From NCBI GenBank assembly GCA_029963845.1, contig JANEYF010004796.1, forward strand, positions 1-64,000: DNA of 64,000 nucleotides, written 5' to 3'. The notes under the pieces were generated by a model that was not told the origin of the DNA, ran no database searches, and was given only the letters and a program-made list of their open reading frames with translations. This DNA comes from Rhamnusium bicolor (lineage: Eukaryota; Arthropoda; Insecta; Coleoptera; Cerambycidae). Position numbers and translations under genes: made by a program. Shown piece after piece: positions 1-11,696 of this stretch. The first letter of the stretch is position 1. Every line of letters starts with the position of its first letter.

Positions 1-395
1 AATCTAATCTAATAAGATGGATAGGTAGAAGGGGACCTATTGAGAGGCCGCCAAGGTGAACTGATTTAACTCCATTAAATTTTTTATGGTGTTATTTAAA
101 ATCCAAGGTCTATGTGAACCGAACTAACAACCTTAATGATTTAAAATAAAGAATACGCCAGGAAATCTGACTAATTTCATCTGAAATGATTCACATTGTC
201 CAACGAGAAATAATTATTCAAACTCAAAAATGCCTTGACGTAAACGGGCAACACATTGAACATGTATTAACTTAGAAATATTTTTTTAGACAGTTAGTGC
301 AGTAAATTTGTAAATAATACAAAAATTATTCATAATAAAACGTGTACTGTATATTTGGAAACGTCTTTTTATAGTCTGTACAAATCCTAAAAAAA

Positions 396-470
396 TACAG
401 GGTGTCACATTTAAAATAACAAAGTTGATGTCACTTCCGGAAAAACCAGATGTGACACTGACTTGCTGTA
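396..470 (+). mobile_element. Mariner-type terminal fragment
   Basis: The stretch starts TACAGGGTGTCAC, the usual terminus of many insect IS630/Tc1/mariner elements. About 25 bases in comes AAGTTGATGTCACTTCCGG, also present inside the right inverted repeat of the mariner element at 14.4-17.0 kb. No transposase and no matching opposite end were found nearby, so this is a solo end or a decayed MITE. Confidence 0.4.
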
Positions 471-630
471 TGACTCAAATGTGACAATTCAAAATTGCAA
501 ATCGGCGTGTCCGAGCGTTTTTGGCAAAACCACGTCGGTCAGATTATATTGAATTTATTCATTTCATTGTGAACGCACTGTATATAAGTTTATATTAATG
601 ATAGTATTTTGTATTATTTAACCGGCTCAG

Positions 631-780
631 CACAGTAATTGGCTAGAGCGCGCGATGGCAAATGTTGTTTGCTGCAGGTTCGAATACCGCCACTGACACT
701 GGCAATCTCAGTGAGAATGGTTCCGCGTTTTTCATAAGTGTAACCCTTGAGCTTGTAGCTTCGGCTGTGTAATCAGGGGT
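631..780 (+). mobile_element. tRNA-derived SINE-like head
   Basis: An A-box-like TGGCTAGAGCG (640-650) and a B-box-like GGTTCGAATACC (677-688) lie 26 bases apart, the spacing of an RNA polymerase III internal promoter in a tRNA. The flanks do not fold into a clean tRNA cloverleaf and no anticodon arm can be assigned. A tRNA-derived SINE head is therefore more likely than a functional tRNA gene. The 3' tail is not defined. Confidence 0.4.
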
Positions 781-782
781 TG

Positions 783-2159
783 TCTAATTTCTGTGATGCT
801 TATTTGCTATTTATTTATGAATTAGTATAAAATTTATCATATGATAGTTATGGAAATGCCTACAAACACATTTTTATGTATTACACAAATTGTTTATACG
901 TATCATATACAGAAACGGCCCCAACAGTGAACCGTGAGGATTTCCTATCTGAATATTTGCTCATAAATATTTCTACACAACTCAGAATACACAGAAATTT
1001 CTTTGTGAAATATAACCTTGTTGCTCTAGACTATGGACTAAAACTTACAGAAACTTAACAGCGACAGTATCAAACTCCTGGGTAGACAACATCAAAATAA
1101 GTACTATTCTATGTCGTTCCATATTAAACAGGTGTAATTTTTTTTCTATGTTAGGGACAATTATATCGTTTGCTATATACATTTGATAGAGAATTTGGAA
1201 GGAAATTTAGCACATAATCTAAAAGGAGAGAGGGAGCGGGAGAAACAGATCTTAGTTAGTATGATTTTTTTATATCAAAGCAAGAGAGACATTTATGTAT
1301 TAATATTGTACTAACTCAGCTTTGATATTTTGCATTATTTCAAAAATTTGGAATTAGGTGAACAATAATTACCAATAAATCAATTAATTTTCAAGATAAA
1401 TCTATCAAAGGTACGCCCATGAAAGAAATTCTTGCCAATCATGTTGCCTAAGCTCCTAGCTATTTATATTGAGCTATCTATAACACTGTAAAGTAACAGA
1501 ATTATGTATCTGAAATATAAAATGGAACACTCAATCGATAATAATCTTTTACACTTCTAGGAAATCTTAAAATAATGTTACCGAGAAGACTAAGTAGCGG
1601 ATTTGATAAAGTAGCAATACGTTTAGCATTGTTATTTTAAAAAGAATTTTAATGAATATTGCGGCAGATATCCGTTTTATTTATATTGTATACGGAGTAG
1701 AGGAATTTTGCTGGTTTAAAGATAGCCACAAATACCATTATGGAGATCTTTTGGTTTATAGAGCACTTAAGACATCTTGAAATTTATTTGTTTTAAAGCA
1801 TTTTAAGTACATGTTCTTAAATTTCTAGTGATTTACATATGACAAAAAAATACATACGTTTTGTGAACCCGAAAGGAATAACTTATTATAAATTAATTTA
1901 AGTTTTTTGAAGGGTAATTAGTTAAAATATGACCCACAAATAGTATACTTTTATGAAGCTATTCTGAAATACAAAACTGCACTAAATTGCTAATATTATA
2001 TAATATAACGTTGCTTAGTTTTATATTTCCTTAGACTTAAATCCAAATAATTTTTGGTTGGCTTTTATAATGATTCACATGTAAATAAACTTATCGAACC
2101 GTCGTCATCGACAAACCATTAAACAGCTAATAATTGTCAACTAAAAAACTAAATTCTTA
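783..2159. other. No recognisable gene
   Basis: AT-rich sequence with only short open frames and no protein motif I recognise. The last few hundred bases may be 5' sequence of the non-LTR element that follows. Confidence 0.5.
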
Positions 2160-2163
2160 TTCT

Positions 2164-3046
2164 AGGAGACAGTACTGCCAGTGATTTTTCCCTTATATTA
2201 AATGAAATCTTAGGTGCTAAATTTCTCATCACGTCCTTTATTAAACACCATTCAAATTATGCAGATATATGTAGTGCAAAATATTGACACTCTAACCAAA
2301 GATTATAATGAAAAAGACTTTGTAATAATTGCTGGTGGTCTAAGCGATGCTCTAAATGGTAATCATTTGCAGAACTCTGTGTTTGAGGAAATGACAATAG
2401 TATCTCAAAAGACAAATACAATTCTACTCTCAGTGCCTTTATGGAATGACATAAAAGTGCTAAATAGTTTTATCAACAACTTAACAAATCTGTGTACAAT
2501 AATCTGTTCTTATTAATATTAATGTAAATACCATTGCTAACTTTTCACATTTTAAGTTTCTAAAAGCATTGGTCCTAAGATATTGTGGTAAGTTGAAGAT
2601 TTTAAATTACATAAAAAGAATTATTTGTGATGCCTTTTCCTGAAAGAAAAATAATTCTCTTAGACCAGACTTTTCATCTGGAAAATAATGAGAAAAATTA
2701 TAATGACTATGTTAGTCGTCTAACTTACTCTCAAATGAATAATCTGTCGAATTTGTTAACCGTATCTGAATCAAGACTAAATAAAAACGATTCTATAGTG
2801 CCAAATCTGAAACAACCTTCATCTACGAGAAAACAACATAATGATGCTGTAGCAAAAGACATATCAGGTCCTTCAGAATACTTCGCAGGTCATCACCGTT
2901 CAACTTCCGCCTCAGGTAATACAAAGTTTTTTCGTCCATAACAAATCATTTTTGGCAATTCATCACAAAGTGCCTCGGAAATAAAATTCAAAAGTTTGAA
3001 GTTTTTCTTGAACACTGGCAAACAGTTGCACAAATAAAACAGCAAC
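2164..3046 (+). pseudogene. Non-LTR ORF1, SGNH/esterase-like, frameshifted
   Basis: Reading from 2164 gives LGDSTASDFSLILNEILG, whose GDS is the nucleophile block of SGNH hydrolases. After a frameshift near 2275 it continues TLTKDYNEKDFVIIAGGLSD, where IIAGGLSDA sits at the usual GxND block. A later frame (2627-2941) gives ERKIILLDQTFHLEN, a possible DxxH block, then a low-complexity Ser-rich tail. The ORF1 protein of CR1/L2 elements uses such a domain for an uncertain role in RNP formation or lipid binding. At least two frameshifts are present. The call rests on motif order and position before the endonuclease. Confidence 0.55.
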
Positions 3047-3059
3047 ATATTGATAATTA
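3047..3059. repeat. 13-bp target-site duplication, left copy
   Basis: ATATTGATAATTA here is repeated exactly at 3480-3492, on the other side of the Penelope-like fragment. Confidence 0.85.
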
Positions 3060-3479
3060 AAAAAAGTTGATTGAAGATGAAGTTACTTTGTGAAAATCCA
3101 TTTTGATTTAAAAAATTATAAACACTTTTTTACTTGTCTAATTTTCACTTTATTTGTTATTTTAGATTAGATTTAAATAATTCTCCGTTATTAAACTTAT
3201 TCAGATAAACTACTGCTAATGAAAATCACACCATAATATAATTTACTAGCTCGAAAAAACCCCTACATTTAATAACATAACATCTGTACAAATTTGAATT
3301 ATATTATCAACCATAAAGTGACCCATCCCTCTATTCAGGTCAGTTTATATTTAAATTAAAGTAAAATCTGTGTATAATTTAGTTACTTGAAAATGTCCGA
3401 ATAGGATGAAACTAGTTGTAAAATAACAAATAAAGTGAAAATTAGACAAGTAAAAAAGTGTTTATAATTTTTTAAATCA
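3060..3479 (-). mobile_element. Penelope-like terminal repeat fragment
   Basis: The insert reads on the minus strand. It matches 61.6-61.98 kb of the Penelope-like copies: the sequence after the GIY-YIG stop, a ~370-bp terminal (pLTR-like) region, and the first ~14 codons of the element ORF (MDFHKVTSSSINF, minus strand, ~3062-3104). The ends of the pLTR part are inverted copies of each other (aaattataaacac...gtgtttataattt, with TTACTTGTCTAATTTTCAC inside). A perfect 13-bp target duplication flanks it. It is inserted between ORF1 and ORF2 of the CR1-like element, so it is younger than that element. Confidence 0.75.
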
Positions 3480-3492
3480 ATATTGATAATTA
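3480..3492. repeat. 13-bp target-site duplication, right copy
   Basis: Exact repeat of 3047-3059. Confidence 0.85.
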
Positions 3493-3544
3493 TTGTTTAA
3501 AATCTGCCTTCTGCAGAAATGCGAATGAGCATGAGGAAGTCGCC

Positions 3545-4004
3545 ATTTATACAAAGCTGGAGCTTAAAGCAAATACTCACTTTGATTTCACTGATAATTT
3601 CTGTGAATGCAAACTATTTGAATGTTGTGGAATTGACCTTACCGATTTAAATGTAATTATTATTGTTAATTATCACCCCTCAAAGATTAATATAAAAAGT
3701 TTCTTATCCAAGCTGAATTCCCTGCTCCGCCATATTAATTTTTCGAGATACGAGGTTATCATTGGCGGAGATTTCAATATTGACTTGCTAGTAAACTCCA
3801 AAGAAAAAAATAATTTCATTGATTTATTATATTGTCGCGGTCGGAGGACCACCTTGAGCAACTCTACTCATATTACCCACTCTTCTAGTACTTGTACAGA
3901 CAATTTTATTATAAAAAAAGATAATAAATATTTTCATACTGATGTTATTAATTCTGGTCTATCGGATCGTTCAATTTTTACGTATGGAGACATTCGACAA
4001 CAAT
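3545..4004 (+). pseudogene. Non-LTR endonuclease domain (EEP/AP type)
   Basis: From about 3546 the frame reads DLNVIIIVNYHPSKI, then YEVIIGGDFNIDLL (near 3750-3790), the catalytic GDFN block of apurinic-like endonucleases. It then gives THITHSSSTCTDNFI and GLSDRSIFTYG, where GLSD[H/R] is the C-terminal SDH motif with His replaced by Arg. The domain nicks target DNA to prime reverse transcription. The N-terminal third is missing or out of frame. The SDH substitution would itself inactivate the nuclease. Confidence 0.75.
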
Positions 4005-4390
4005 AAGAATCCTCCAAAATACATATTCAAACGTTGTTTTTTTGAAGATAACGTAGAAGAATTTTGTAACTGTTTATCAGGAACCTATTTTTACAGAAAG
4101 TTGCCCCAATAAATCGTTGGATAAATTTCTGAATACATTTTTGTATTATTTTAACCTGAGTTTCCCGTAAAAAAATGAGATAGGCTGTAACAATACCCAC
4201 AACGAAAGGATAAATCCTGACATACTACGGATTAAAACTATTTTTACTACTTTCTCCGATCTCTGTAAAAAAACCCGGACCTTACAGATACCTTCAATAT
4301 GGTAGATAACTATTATCAAAATTTAATTCAGCGTTGTAAAAAACATACCACGATGATTTAATAAACAATTCAACTAATAAGTCAAAAGAA

Positions 4391-6060
4391 ATGTGGAAAA
4401 TTATTAATAAGAAAACGGGTAAATTTAAGTTTCAGCAAGAACAGCTCTTGCTAAAAAAAAATGGTTTTCTTCTTAGTGAGGTTGACTCGACCAACAAATT
4501 CAATTCACATTTTAGCTCTGTCGGATCTAATTTGGCGAATAAATTTGGAAACGATATTGATTTTGATTACATGCATTCAAATATCGACACTTTAAATAAT
4601 TCGATATTTCTAGCACCTGTTACTGAATTAGAAGTCTTAGATGCTGTTATAAATTAAAATCCTCAGTGTTCTGGGGACGACGAAGTTTCTTCTTTCCTGT
4701 AAATGTAAACAGGTCCTTCTTACGCCGCTGACATATCTCATTAATTTATCTTTCATAACTGGAGTGTTCCCTGATAAATTAAAATTCGCCGTTGTAAAAC
4801 CTCTAGTTAAAAAAGGAGACCACTTCGACGTTACTAATTTCCAACCAATCAGTCTCCTATTAACTTTTTCGAAAATATACGAATTGATTATGAATGACAG
4901 ACTTGACAATTATTTACAAAATGAGAGCGTAATTAATGATTCACAACATGGTTTTATTAAAGGTAAAGGGGTGGATACGGCTTTATTTTCTTTTATTAAC
5001 AAGGTAGTTCACTCGACTTATAAAAAGTATTTTGCATCCGGGTTATATATAGACCTATGTAAAGCTTTCGATTGCATAAACCATAAGCTATTATTAGAAG
5101 AGATGCATAGGTACCGTATACGTGGAACTGCATATAAATTATTTAAATCCTATCTTCATGGTCGGCGTCAAAAGTCTCTATATACTTGAATGATAAGATA
5201 ATACAGTCAGAGGTATCTTCATTATCGATTGGGGTTCCTCAGGGATCTATCCTTGGGCCTCAATTATTTTTACTATTCGTCAATGACCTCCATAAAGCGC
5301 TCATAGAATATCCTAATTTACTGATCAATTACGCTGACGATACAAATGTTTTATTTAAGTCTAAGTTTCCGTCCAATTTTGTGGAAAATGCAAATTTGAT
5401 TTTTCATAAACTAATCTTATGGTCAGAAAAAAATAAATTACCAATTAATGAAAATAAAACTGCTCATAGTATTTAGTTCTTCGCATTCTAATGTAACTCT
5501 TGACAATGTAATTACCATCGGTAATTCTCTCAATCTGTCAAACTCTTGGGAGTATATCTGGATAATACACTTGACTGGGGCCTCCAGGTGAATAATCTAT
5601 GTCACAAGCTAACTACATCATTTACGGGCTTAAGTCTATACCAAAGCAGTGCAATCTACGTATCTTGGTATCATTGTATTATGCAAGTTTTTATTCGCAC
5701 CTTCGGTACGGTATTATTCACTGGGGTTTATGTAAAGATTTTGACAGAATATTTCACATACAAAAATATGCTCTACGGATTCTCGGAGGTCCTCAGCTAC
5801 GAAAATCTTGCAGAGCTGCTTTTAAAAAACTCAAGATTCTGACTGCTACCGCTGTTTATATTTTGAAAATATTATGATTTGTTTACCGGCATTTTCATTT
5901 ATTTACTAAGTATAGAGTTGACCACCTGTTGTATTCTACACGGCATAAACATATACTTTGTCCCGATCGTCATAATTCATCACTCTATCAAGAAAGTGCC
6001 TACTATAATATCTGTGGTTTATATAACATTATTCCTTTAGAGATAAAAAAGCTCACAAAA
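4391..6060 (+). pseudogene. Non-LTR reverse transcriptase, frameshifted
   Basis: Successive frames give the pre-RT region (MWKIINKKTGKF), the finger domain (FPDKLKFAVVKPLVKKGDHF, 4766 on), LYIDLCKAFDCINH (first catalytic Asp), GVPQGSILGPQLFLLFVNDL and INYADDTNVLF (catalytic YADD). The thumb and C-terminal part (GLKSIPKQ, LRYGIIHWG, IQKYALRILGG) follow to about 5877, and similarity fades by 6060. Frame changes occur near 4660-4760, 5188 and 5480-5600. The catalytic box itself is intact. It belongs to the CR1/Jockey group. Confidence 0.85.
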
Positions 6061-6412
6061 CATTAATATTTTCAAAAAAGATTAAAAGAATACCTTAATA
6101 TTACTTGTCCTTACACGCGGAAAGAATTTATTGAATTTAATGTAAATAACTGAAACCTGGTAAAATAGCTTTCTCGTCGCTGTTTATCATTAATATTAAT
6201 ATTTTAGTTTTCCTTATAATTAATCATTGACTTATGTCTATACTTATTTTAGGTATTTGTATGTTATTTATCAGTTTGTAACTTAATTCTAGTTGTAAAT
6301 TCTTTTGTGGTGTTTAATGGTAATTTTTTTGTTGACCTGTTTTCTATGTTGCATATGTATGCATATGAAAATAAAGTGATGTTATTATTATTATTAGTAT
6401 TATTATCATTTT

Positions 6413-7365
6413 CATGATAAATGAAGTACCCAAAACTACAACACCGTCTGGTTATATCTAAATATGCTCTCACAGCACCTACAGATAAATATATAGTCGT
6501 TATATCGATAATACCGTTGTGGTATGTCACATAACTTTTTTGCAGTCCAGGAGTACCATTCTGATCTAATACATAATTTCTTATTTATTGATTTGGTGAC
6601 AACTGTGTGAAACCATATAGAGTACAGAGTCATCACACGAAAATGTCCTTTTTTTGTTATTTTTAAAGTTACCGAAAAAAGTGTAAAAAACTTTATTAAC
6701 AAACTTTTAAACAAAAAAAAACCGTTGCCCATCACGTTTAAAAAACATGACATTTTATTTCTTTTTTTTAAATTGAACGTCCTGTATATTTTAAAATATT
6801 TCTATTTTTCTCATTTTTCTGATTTCAAAAATATCATCGAGTATCATATATGATATGAACGACTATGTAATACCGCTTATTTTTTTATTCTTGTACAATT
6901 TCTAATTTGATTTAAAAGTTGTTACAATGATTTAATTAACTTAGAAAATAATTTGGAAACGAATTTTTTAAGAAAAAATAAACAAAAAGAAAAGAAGAAA
7001 AAGAGGATTACTTTGGAAGTTTGGTGGAGTTATCCTACAAGAGTTGGCCTAAAGATAGACAACTACTGTTTGTGTTTTATTCTAAAAGGGTGCGTTTTAC
7101 GGTACCCTAATTCGTGTGATATTTTTTAAGAATGTACTATTTGAAAGCTGAATTTATAAAATGTTTTTAATATAGTCCGTTATGGGCACAATGTCGATAT
7201 AATGCTCATGTAAATTCCTGACAGAGGTGTATGTGTTCGATTTTAAATTTATTTTCTAGTGACAAACGTTTCTTTAGTATCATCATTGAAGCACTACAAC
7301 ACGGCGACGCCGCGTATATTATGAGAGGCCTCAATATACACGTGTATATTATTTTTAATTTGTGC
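6413..7365. other. No recognisable gene
   Basis: AT-rich sequence. The minus-strand open frames here show no motif. Confidence 0.5.
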
Positions 7366-8180
7366 TCAGGTTATTACTTTTTGCCATGAGTGGAAATATA
7401 CTCCTGCAATTTGATGGATATGGTTCGAAAATGTTAAATGTTGGTCCAAATGTACCCACAGATACCTGATGCTCTCCTTTGTTTGCATTTGAAACTCCTT
7501 TATCGAAATTGGTGTCAAGATCTTATTGTTTACAATATTTTGAGAGAGTATTCCATCACGCACACTATAATAGCTGAATCGCCATTTGGGCCCTCCAGCT
7601 ATGTTCATGGCCATATCGTCGGTGTATATGACAAATTTGGTTTTAGGGAACTACGAACACGTATATGTTGAATAATCTGGGTGCGAGAACTGACCTTTGC
7701 GGAACTTCCGCACGTATATTCCGCGGTGTTGAAAGTTTTTCGTTCACTTTAACCTACAGTGGTCTACCTGTTAGGTATGAGTGAACTAGTTTAATAATGT
7801 AGTAGAAAAATATAATCGGTGCAATGTGCATATTAGCCCTGAAAATCAGACGGTATCAAAGGCCTTCGATATCTATGAGCACCATGGTTGTGCTCTTTCC
7901 GAGATTGTACTGCACGTTGACATCATTCATGATTTTGGCAATCTGCTATGTGATATTCTTAAAGCCGAACTGGGCCCAGAGCGTGGAAGACTTATATTAC
8001 CTTGATTTTTTATTAAAATAGGCCAGCAGTGTATGTTAGTTCTTTCTTTGTATTGCACCATTCTCTGAACCGATTGTATACTGTATCATCATACAATTCT
8101 CTTGATTTTGCAGGTAATCCGCACTGGCAGCTTCAATGATTGCTTGCGCTTCTTCCTGGTTTTCCATGCCGACTCTCAAC
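7366..8180 (-). pseudogene. Jockey-type RT fragment
   Basis: On the minus strand 8180 to 7366 reads MENQEEAQAIIEAASADYL, LYDDTVYNRFREWCN, TTMVLIDIE (the block before the first catalytic Asp motif) and, after a gap, DDMAMNIAGG (near 7610, the tail of a YADDMA catalytic box). It then reads ESIRYLWVHLDQHLTFSNHI, the conserved YLGVxLD block of Jockey/R1 elements. The stretch between the IDIE block and the DDMA box is shorter than normal and out of frame, so an internal deletion is likely. The 5' endonuclease half is absent. Confidence 0.65.
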
Positions 8181-9116
8181 TTTTGAAATTAACAAATTCT
8201 AATGTAATGGTTCATTGCATTGAAACAGTTCAAAGGCTAATAAATATAATATAGTTTCGAATTTTTTTTATTTATGAAATTATGTGTTTCTCCTCCCGGT
8301 CTTAGAAAAAATAGTATATACCTCGGAAGAGAATGCAATTTTTTTCTTCGATGAATTGTAGTCAGCGGGCTTCAAATTACACCTAGCAAAAAAATAAAGT
8401 TTTTCTCTGTATAATGTACTATTCAATTTTTGATTACCATTTTTAATTTATATTATTTAATTCTTCTTAAGATAATATAATATGTAAGTACCATCGCTTG
8501 TTCCTAACTATTTTAGGACAAAATTTGTGTTTACTACACTACATTTTTAAAATAAAGTAGAATTTACTTTAATTTATTATTCGAATACTTGCAATTAAAG
8601 AACATAACATTAGTTGTGCAACAATTTTGTAAATACTAAGGTGTGTGTGTGGATTATTTTTTAAAATGTGTTTCAAACAGTAAAATATTTAAAAATTTTA
8701 ATAATGCATAAAACATCAACAACTGAAGATGCTTATGGGCTTCTTGTAAATTAGTGAACACCAGTTATTGAGGTAATCGTGATTGACTTGAGATATACGA
8801 TAACCATCAACTAACCAATTTGAACAAGCAAAATCATGATCTGGATTAAGAGTTTAAGACTGATGTAAGAAACTTATAATTCCACTCACTGAGCATACAG
8901 GCAATAGTCAATTGCTCTAATTGTCAATCAATGGGTAAAAGATAAAATAAGAAAATGGAAATCTCTTAAATTTTCGACATAAAAAAGAAGTAAACTGTGT
9001 ATTTCTCTAACAAAATAATGGATACAAGTGGGAAAAACATTGTTTTTTTGTGACTTTTTTTGAATTTAGATATAGTAAAACTTATAACATTTTCAGTCAC
9101 TAATTTTAGATATAAA

Positions 9117-9118
<2 letters not shown>
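8181..9118. other. No recognisable gene
   Basis: AT-rich, short open frames only. A short (GT)n run lies near 8642. Confidence 0.5.
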
Positions 9119-9149
<31 letters not shown>

Positions 9150-9330
9150 GTTTATTTAGGAAGGATGAAATACAACTTTTGAAGCACAGGAAAATATAAA
9201 ATATACAGTATGTATTTACGAATTAAGTGTATTAATAAATATGAATAATAAACATAGGGAAATCCACAGAGAAAAATCTGTTCGTGGACTATACTATACG
9301 ATAAAAAATCAAAGTACCTGTTAAACATGT
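9119..9330 (-). mobile_element. Possible non-LTR 3' end with (TTA)n tail
   Basis: (TAA)n at 9119-9149 is followed by cgtttatttaggaaggatg. Read on the minus strand this is a 3' untranslated end finishing AATAAACG then (TTA)n, the tail style of CR1/Jockey elements. No coding part remains. Confidence 0.35.
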
Positions 9331-9782
9331 ATTACAATAGGGGAAGAGAAAGAAAAAAAATTTTCAAAGCAAGTTACTCAAAATGTTTTGTCTTTTTTTA
9401 GCATCAATTAGAAAACAAAATATTATGGTTTTATTTGTGGTACGTACCGAAAGCTTTATCTTAATTTTTACTAGATTAGAATCAGATATAAAATATGAAT
9501 GCAAAATTTTCAATAAAAAAAATCATATGATTAGAAATGTAATATTTATTCATTTTATGCCTATTAATCGGATGATTAGTATGAACAACTAAGAGAAAAA
9601 ATGGCCCGTATAATGGCTTTTTGCAAATTGCGTACGGTAATGAAAACCTTAGTCAAAATCTGAATAGTACCGCCTTGCCATCTTTGGGGAATGTGGGATG
9701 GCGGATAGTATGGTAGCCAAAAGAAAAATGTTTCAATTTTCTTGCTTCTCGTAATGAGACAGTCATGATCAAATTGGTTTAC
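9331..9782. other. No recognisable gene
   Basis: A 69-codon open frame (9383-9592) has no recognisable motif. Confidence 0.45.
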
Positions 9783-9786
9783 TTAA

Positions 9787-10213
9787 CACCTTCAACACCA
9801 GTCATATTTTTAGAGAGCCTACTCAGGTACCAGAATGTTTTTTGCAAATTTCGTTAAATTTAATAATAATCTTGTGCATCGTCATTATTGCAATGATTTT
9901 TTTTTCATGAAAAAAAAAACATCAAAAAAGTAGTTGCAACATGTTAATATTCATACCACGTGAATATACGAGTATATAGGATACCAGGAAATCCATATAC
10001 CTGAAAGTGTCAGGATTCCCAGAGCCTTATCTAACACCAGAGTATCCGCGTATGGATCTTAGGGGTTATATCAGATGAATCATAGCTCAAGCATATTATA
10101 CCTTGCAGTAAAAGTCTAACAGCATATTATTAGAGAATATCCATATACGGATGTCATGGTAGGCCAAGAGCATTTGCAAATATCCACACGTGGATACTTT
10201 GGTGTTGAAGAGG
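9787..10213. mobile_element. piggyBac-like MITE with nested palindromes
   Basis: The left end is TTAA followed by CACCTTCAACACCA. The right end is TGGTGTTGAAGAGG followed by TTAT, so the 14-base ends are imperfect inverted repeats at a TTAA-like site (right copy mutated). The 427-bp interior has no ORF. It repeats a palindromic word, for example GTATCCGCGTATGGATC, TCCATATACGGAT and TCCACACGTGGATAC. Confidence 0.5.
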
Positions 10214-10217
10214 TTAT

Positions 10218-11001
10218 TGCAGTAAATAAACACTTCTTTACAAACAAAATTGTATTTTTAGTTAAAGAAAACACCAAAGGAAAAAAAATTTAAAATCAGT
10301 AGCAATGAAGACTTATAGATGTTTTAGTTCACTATAATTTAGACCATGTTACAGGCAAAGTCTCGCATGAAGTGGTGTCCAGTAGTGTAATATGTTTCAT
10401 AATCTGTCAAATTATGTTCATTTTTGTTGATCTACCAGAAGAATACAAAAATTGTCATTTTTATGTTACCTTTTAAAAGCTTAAATTTATTTTATAACAA
10501 AAAGATCAGTCCAAATTGTATCCACCCATTATATACTTTACAGTTAATGAGGCTTAAGAATGGACGAAACATGATCAGGAATTTATTTCTATGTAGTACC
10601 TCCCGATCGACTCTACCTGCTTTCACTTAATATTGATGTAATCCAATACACCTACTACATCGTTAAAGTAACACCGATTATTATTTAAAGAATGTTGTAT
10701 GTAACCAATAAAAATAATTTAATTCACTTACAAGATTAGGTTACGAAACAATGTATGACCATAAATAAACTGCTCCAACAGATTTAAGAATATTGCAAAA
10801 ATTACACACATTTGTTTGGGAACTATAATATATTCAATCAACATGTAAATTTCCATTCATTTTTCATGAAATAGAGCACAAATATCTTCATTTTCAATTT
10901 TATTAAAAAAAAATAACCGAAATTAAAAAATGCAAATTTCATTTGAAGCTGCAAATCTTGAAAGATTTAGTCCAAATTTCAGAAATGGAAGTCTCTATTG
11001 T
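10218..11001. other. No recognisable gene
   Basis: AT-rich sequence. An open frame at 10424-10630 shows no motif. Confidence 0.45.
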
Positions 11002-11696
11002 CTATGGATGCAGTTGAAGGTAATGTATGGTTGTTTGTAACATATTCCACATGTGTTCAATGGGATTGAGGTCTGGTGATCTCAATGGGAATGAAAGTGC
11101 CGAAATTCTATGGTTTTGCAGTGCATTGATTTTTGCATGATGAGGACGGGCATTATCCTCCAAAATATTGTCAATATGCACTTGAGCTATCGTCGTTCTC
11201 TCAACAATAAACAAATCAAATCGTCCACTGGAGCATATGCAATATGTATCCCCACATGATTGAACCACCGCTATAAGGACATATTTCATGAACTTGACGA
11301 CGATTTCTAACAACCCGTTGCCCAAGTCCATGTCCTAACTCTACCATCATCTGAAAATCTACTAACCCATGTTTCATTGGTAAATGAGATAGAGTATCAT
11401 TCATCTCGCTAATTCCAATCACGCTAGTTAAAGGTGTACGGCCAAGGAACTCTTTTCAGACGTTTTCTAGAAACCACACCTCGATCCTCAGAAGTTTTCG
11501 AATCGTTTTGATACTCGTATTCCACTGACATTGTCTAGCGCATCAGGTATATTTCTTGACGTACAGAATCTCTCTCTGTTGATAGGCAAATGTACCGATC
11601 ATTGAATTCCACAGAGACTTCGACTTGATTTCGACCACCACGAATCATTCCAATTCCCATATATTTTTCTTCGGGAGTTAACTTTCTCCGTAGCAT
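11002..11696 (-). pseudogene. Tc1-like transposase, broken
   Basis: From 11696 downwards the minus strand reads MLRRKLTPEEKYMGIGMIRG, a Tc1-type N-terminal helix-turn-helix start. It continues with GGSIMWGY (a GGGSIMVWG block) and EDNARPHHAKINALQN, then SPDLNPIEHMWNML. The D of EDNA and the E of NPIEH lie about 33 residues apart, consistent with the DD34E catalytic triad of Tc1 transposases. The first catalytic block is missing and there are several frame changes. About 230 residues of the usual ~340 remain. No terminal repeats were identified. Confidence 0.75.

Larger units (their letters stand above)
2160..6412 (+). mobile_element. CR1-like non-LTR retrotransposon, interrupted
   Basis: In order the stretch holds an ORF1 with an esterase (SGNH) signature, an AP-type endonuclease, a reverse transcriptase and a C-terminal domain. 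It ends in a (TTA)n microsatellite at about 6382-6412, a common 3' tail of CR1/Jockey-group elements. An esterase ORF1 is known from the CR1/L2 group, which is why CR1-like is preferred over Jockey. A Penelope-like fragment is inserted at 3060-3479. Every ORF carries frameshifts, so the element is dead. The 5' end and flanking target duplication were not located. Confidence 0.75.

Noticed and set aside
640..700. Functional tRNA gene
   Set aside because: No acceptor stem or anticodon arm can be folded around the boxes.
3107..3479. Hammerhead ribozyme in the Penelope terminal repeat
   Set aside because: Some Penelope-like elements carry one, but here only CTAATGA and CGAAAAAAC occur, without a convincing stem II or cleavage site.
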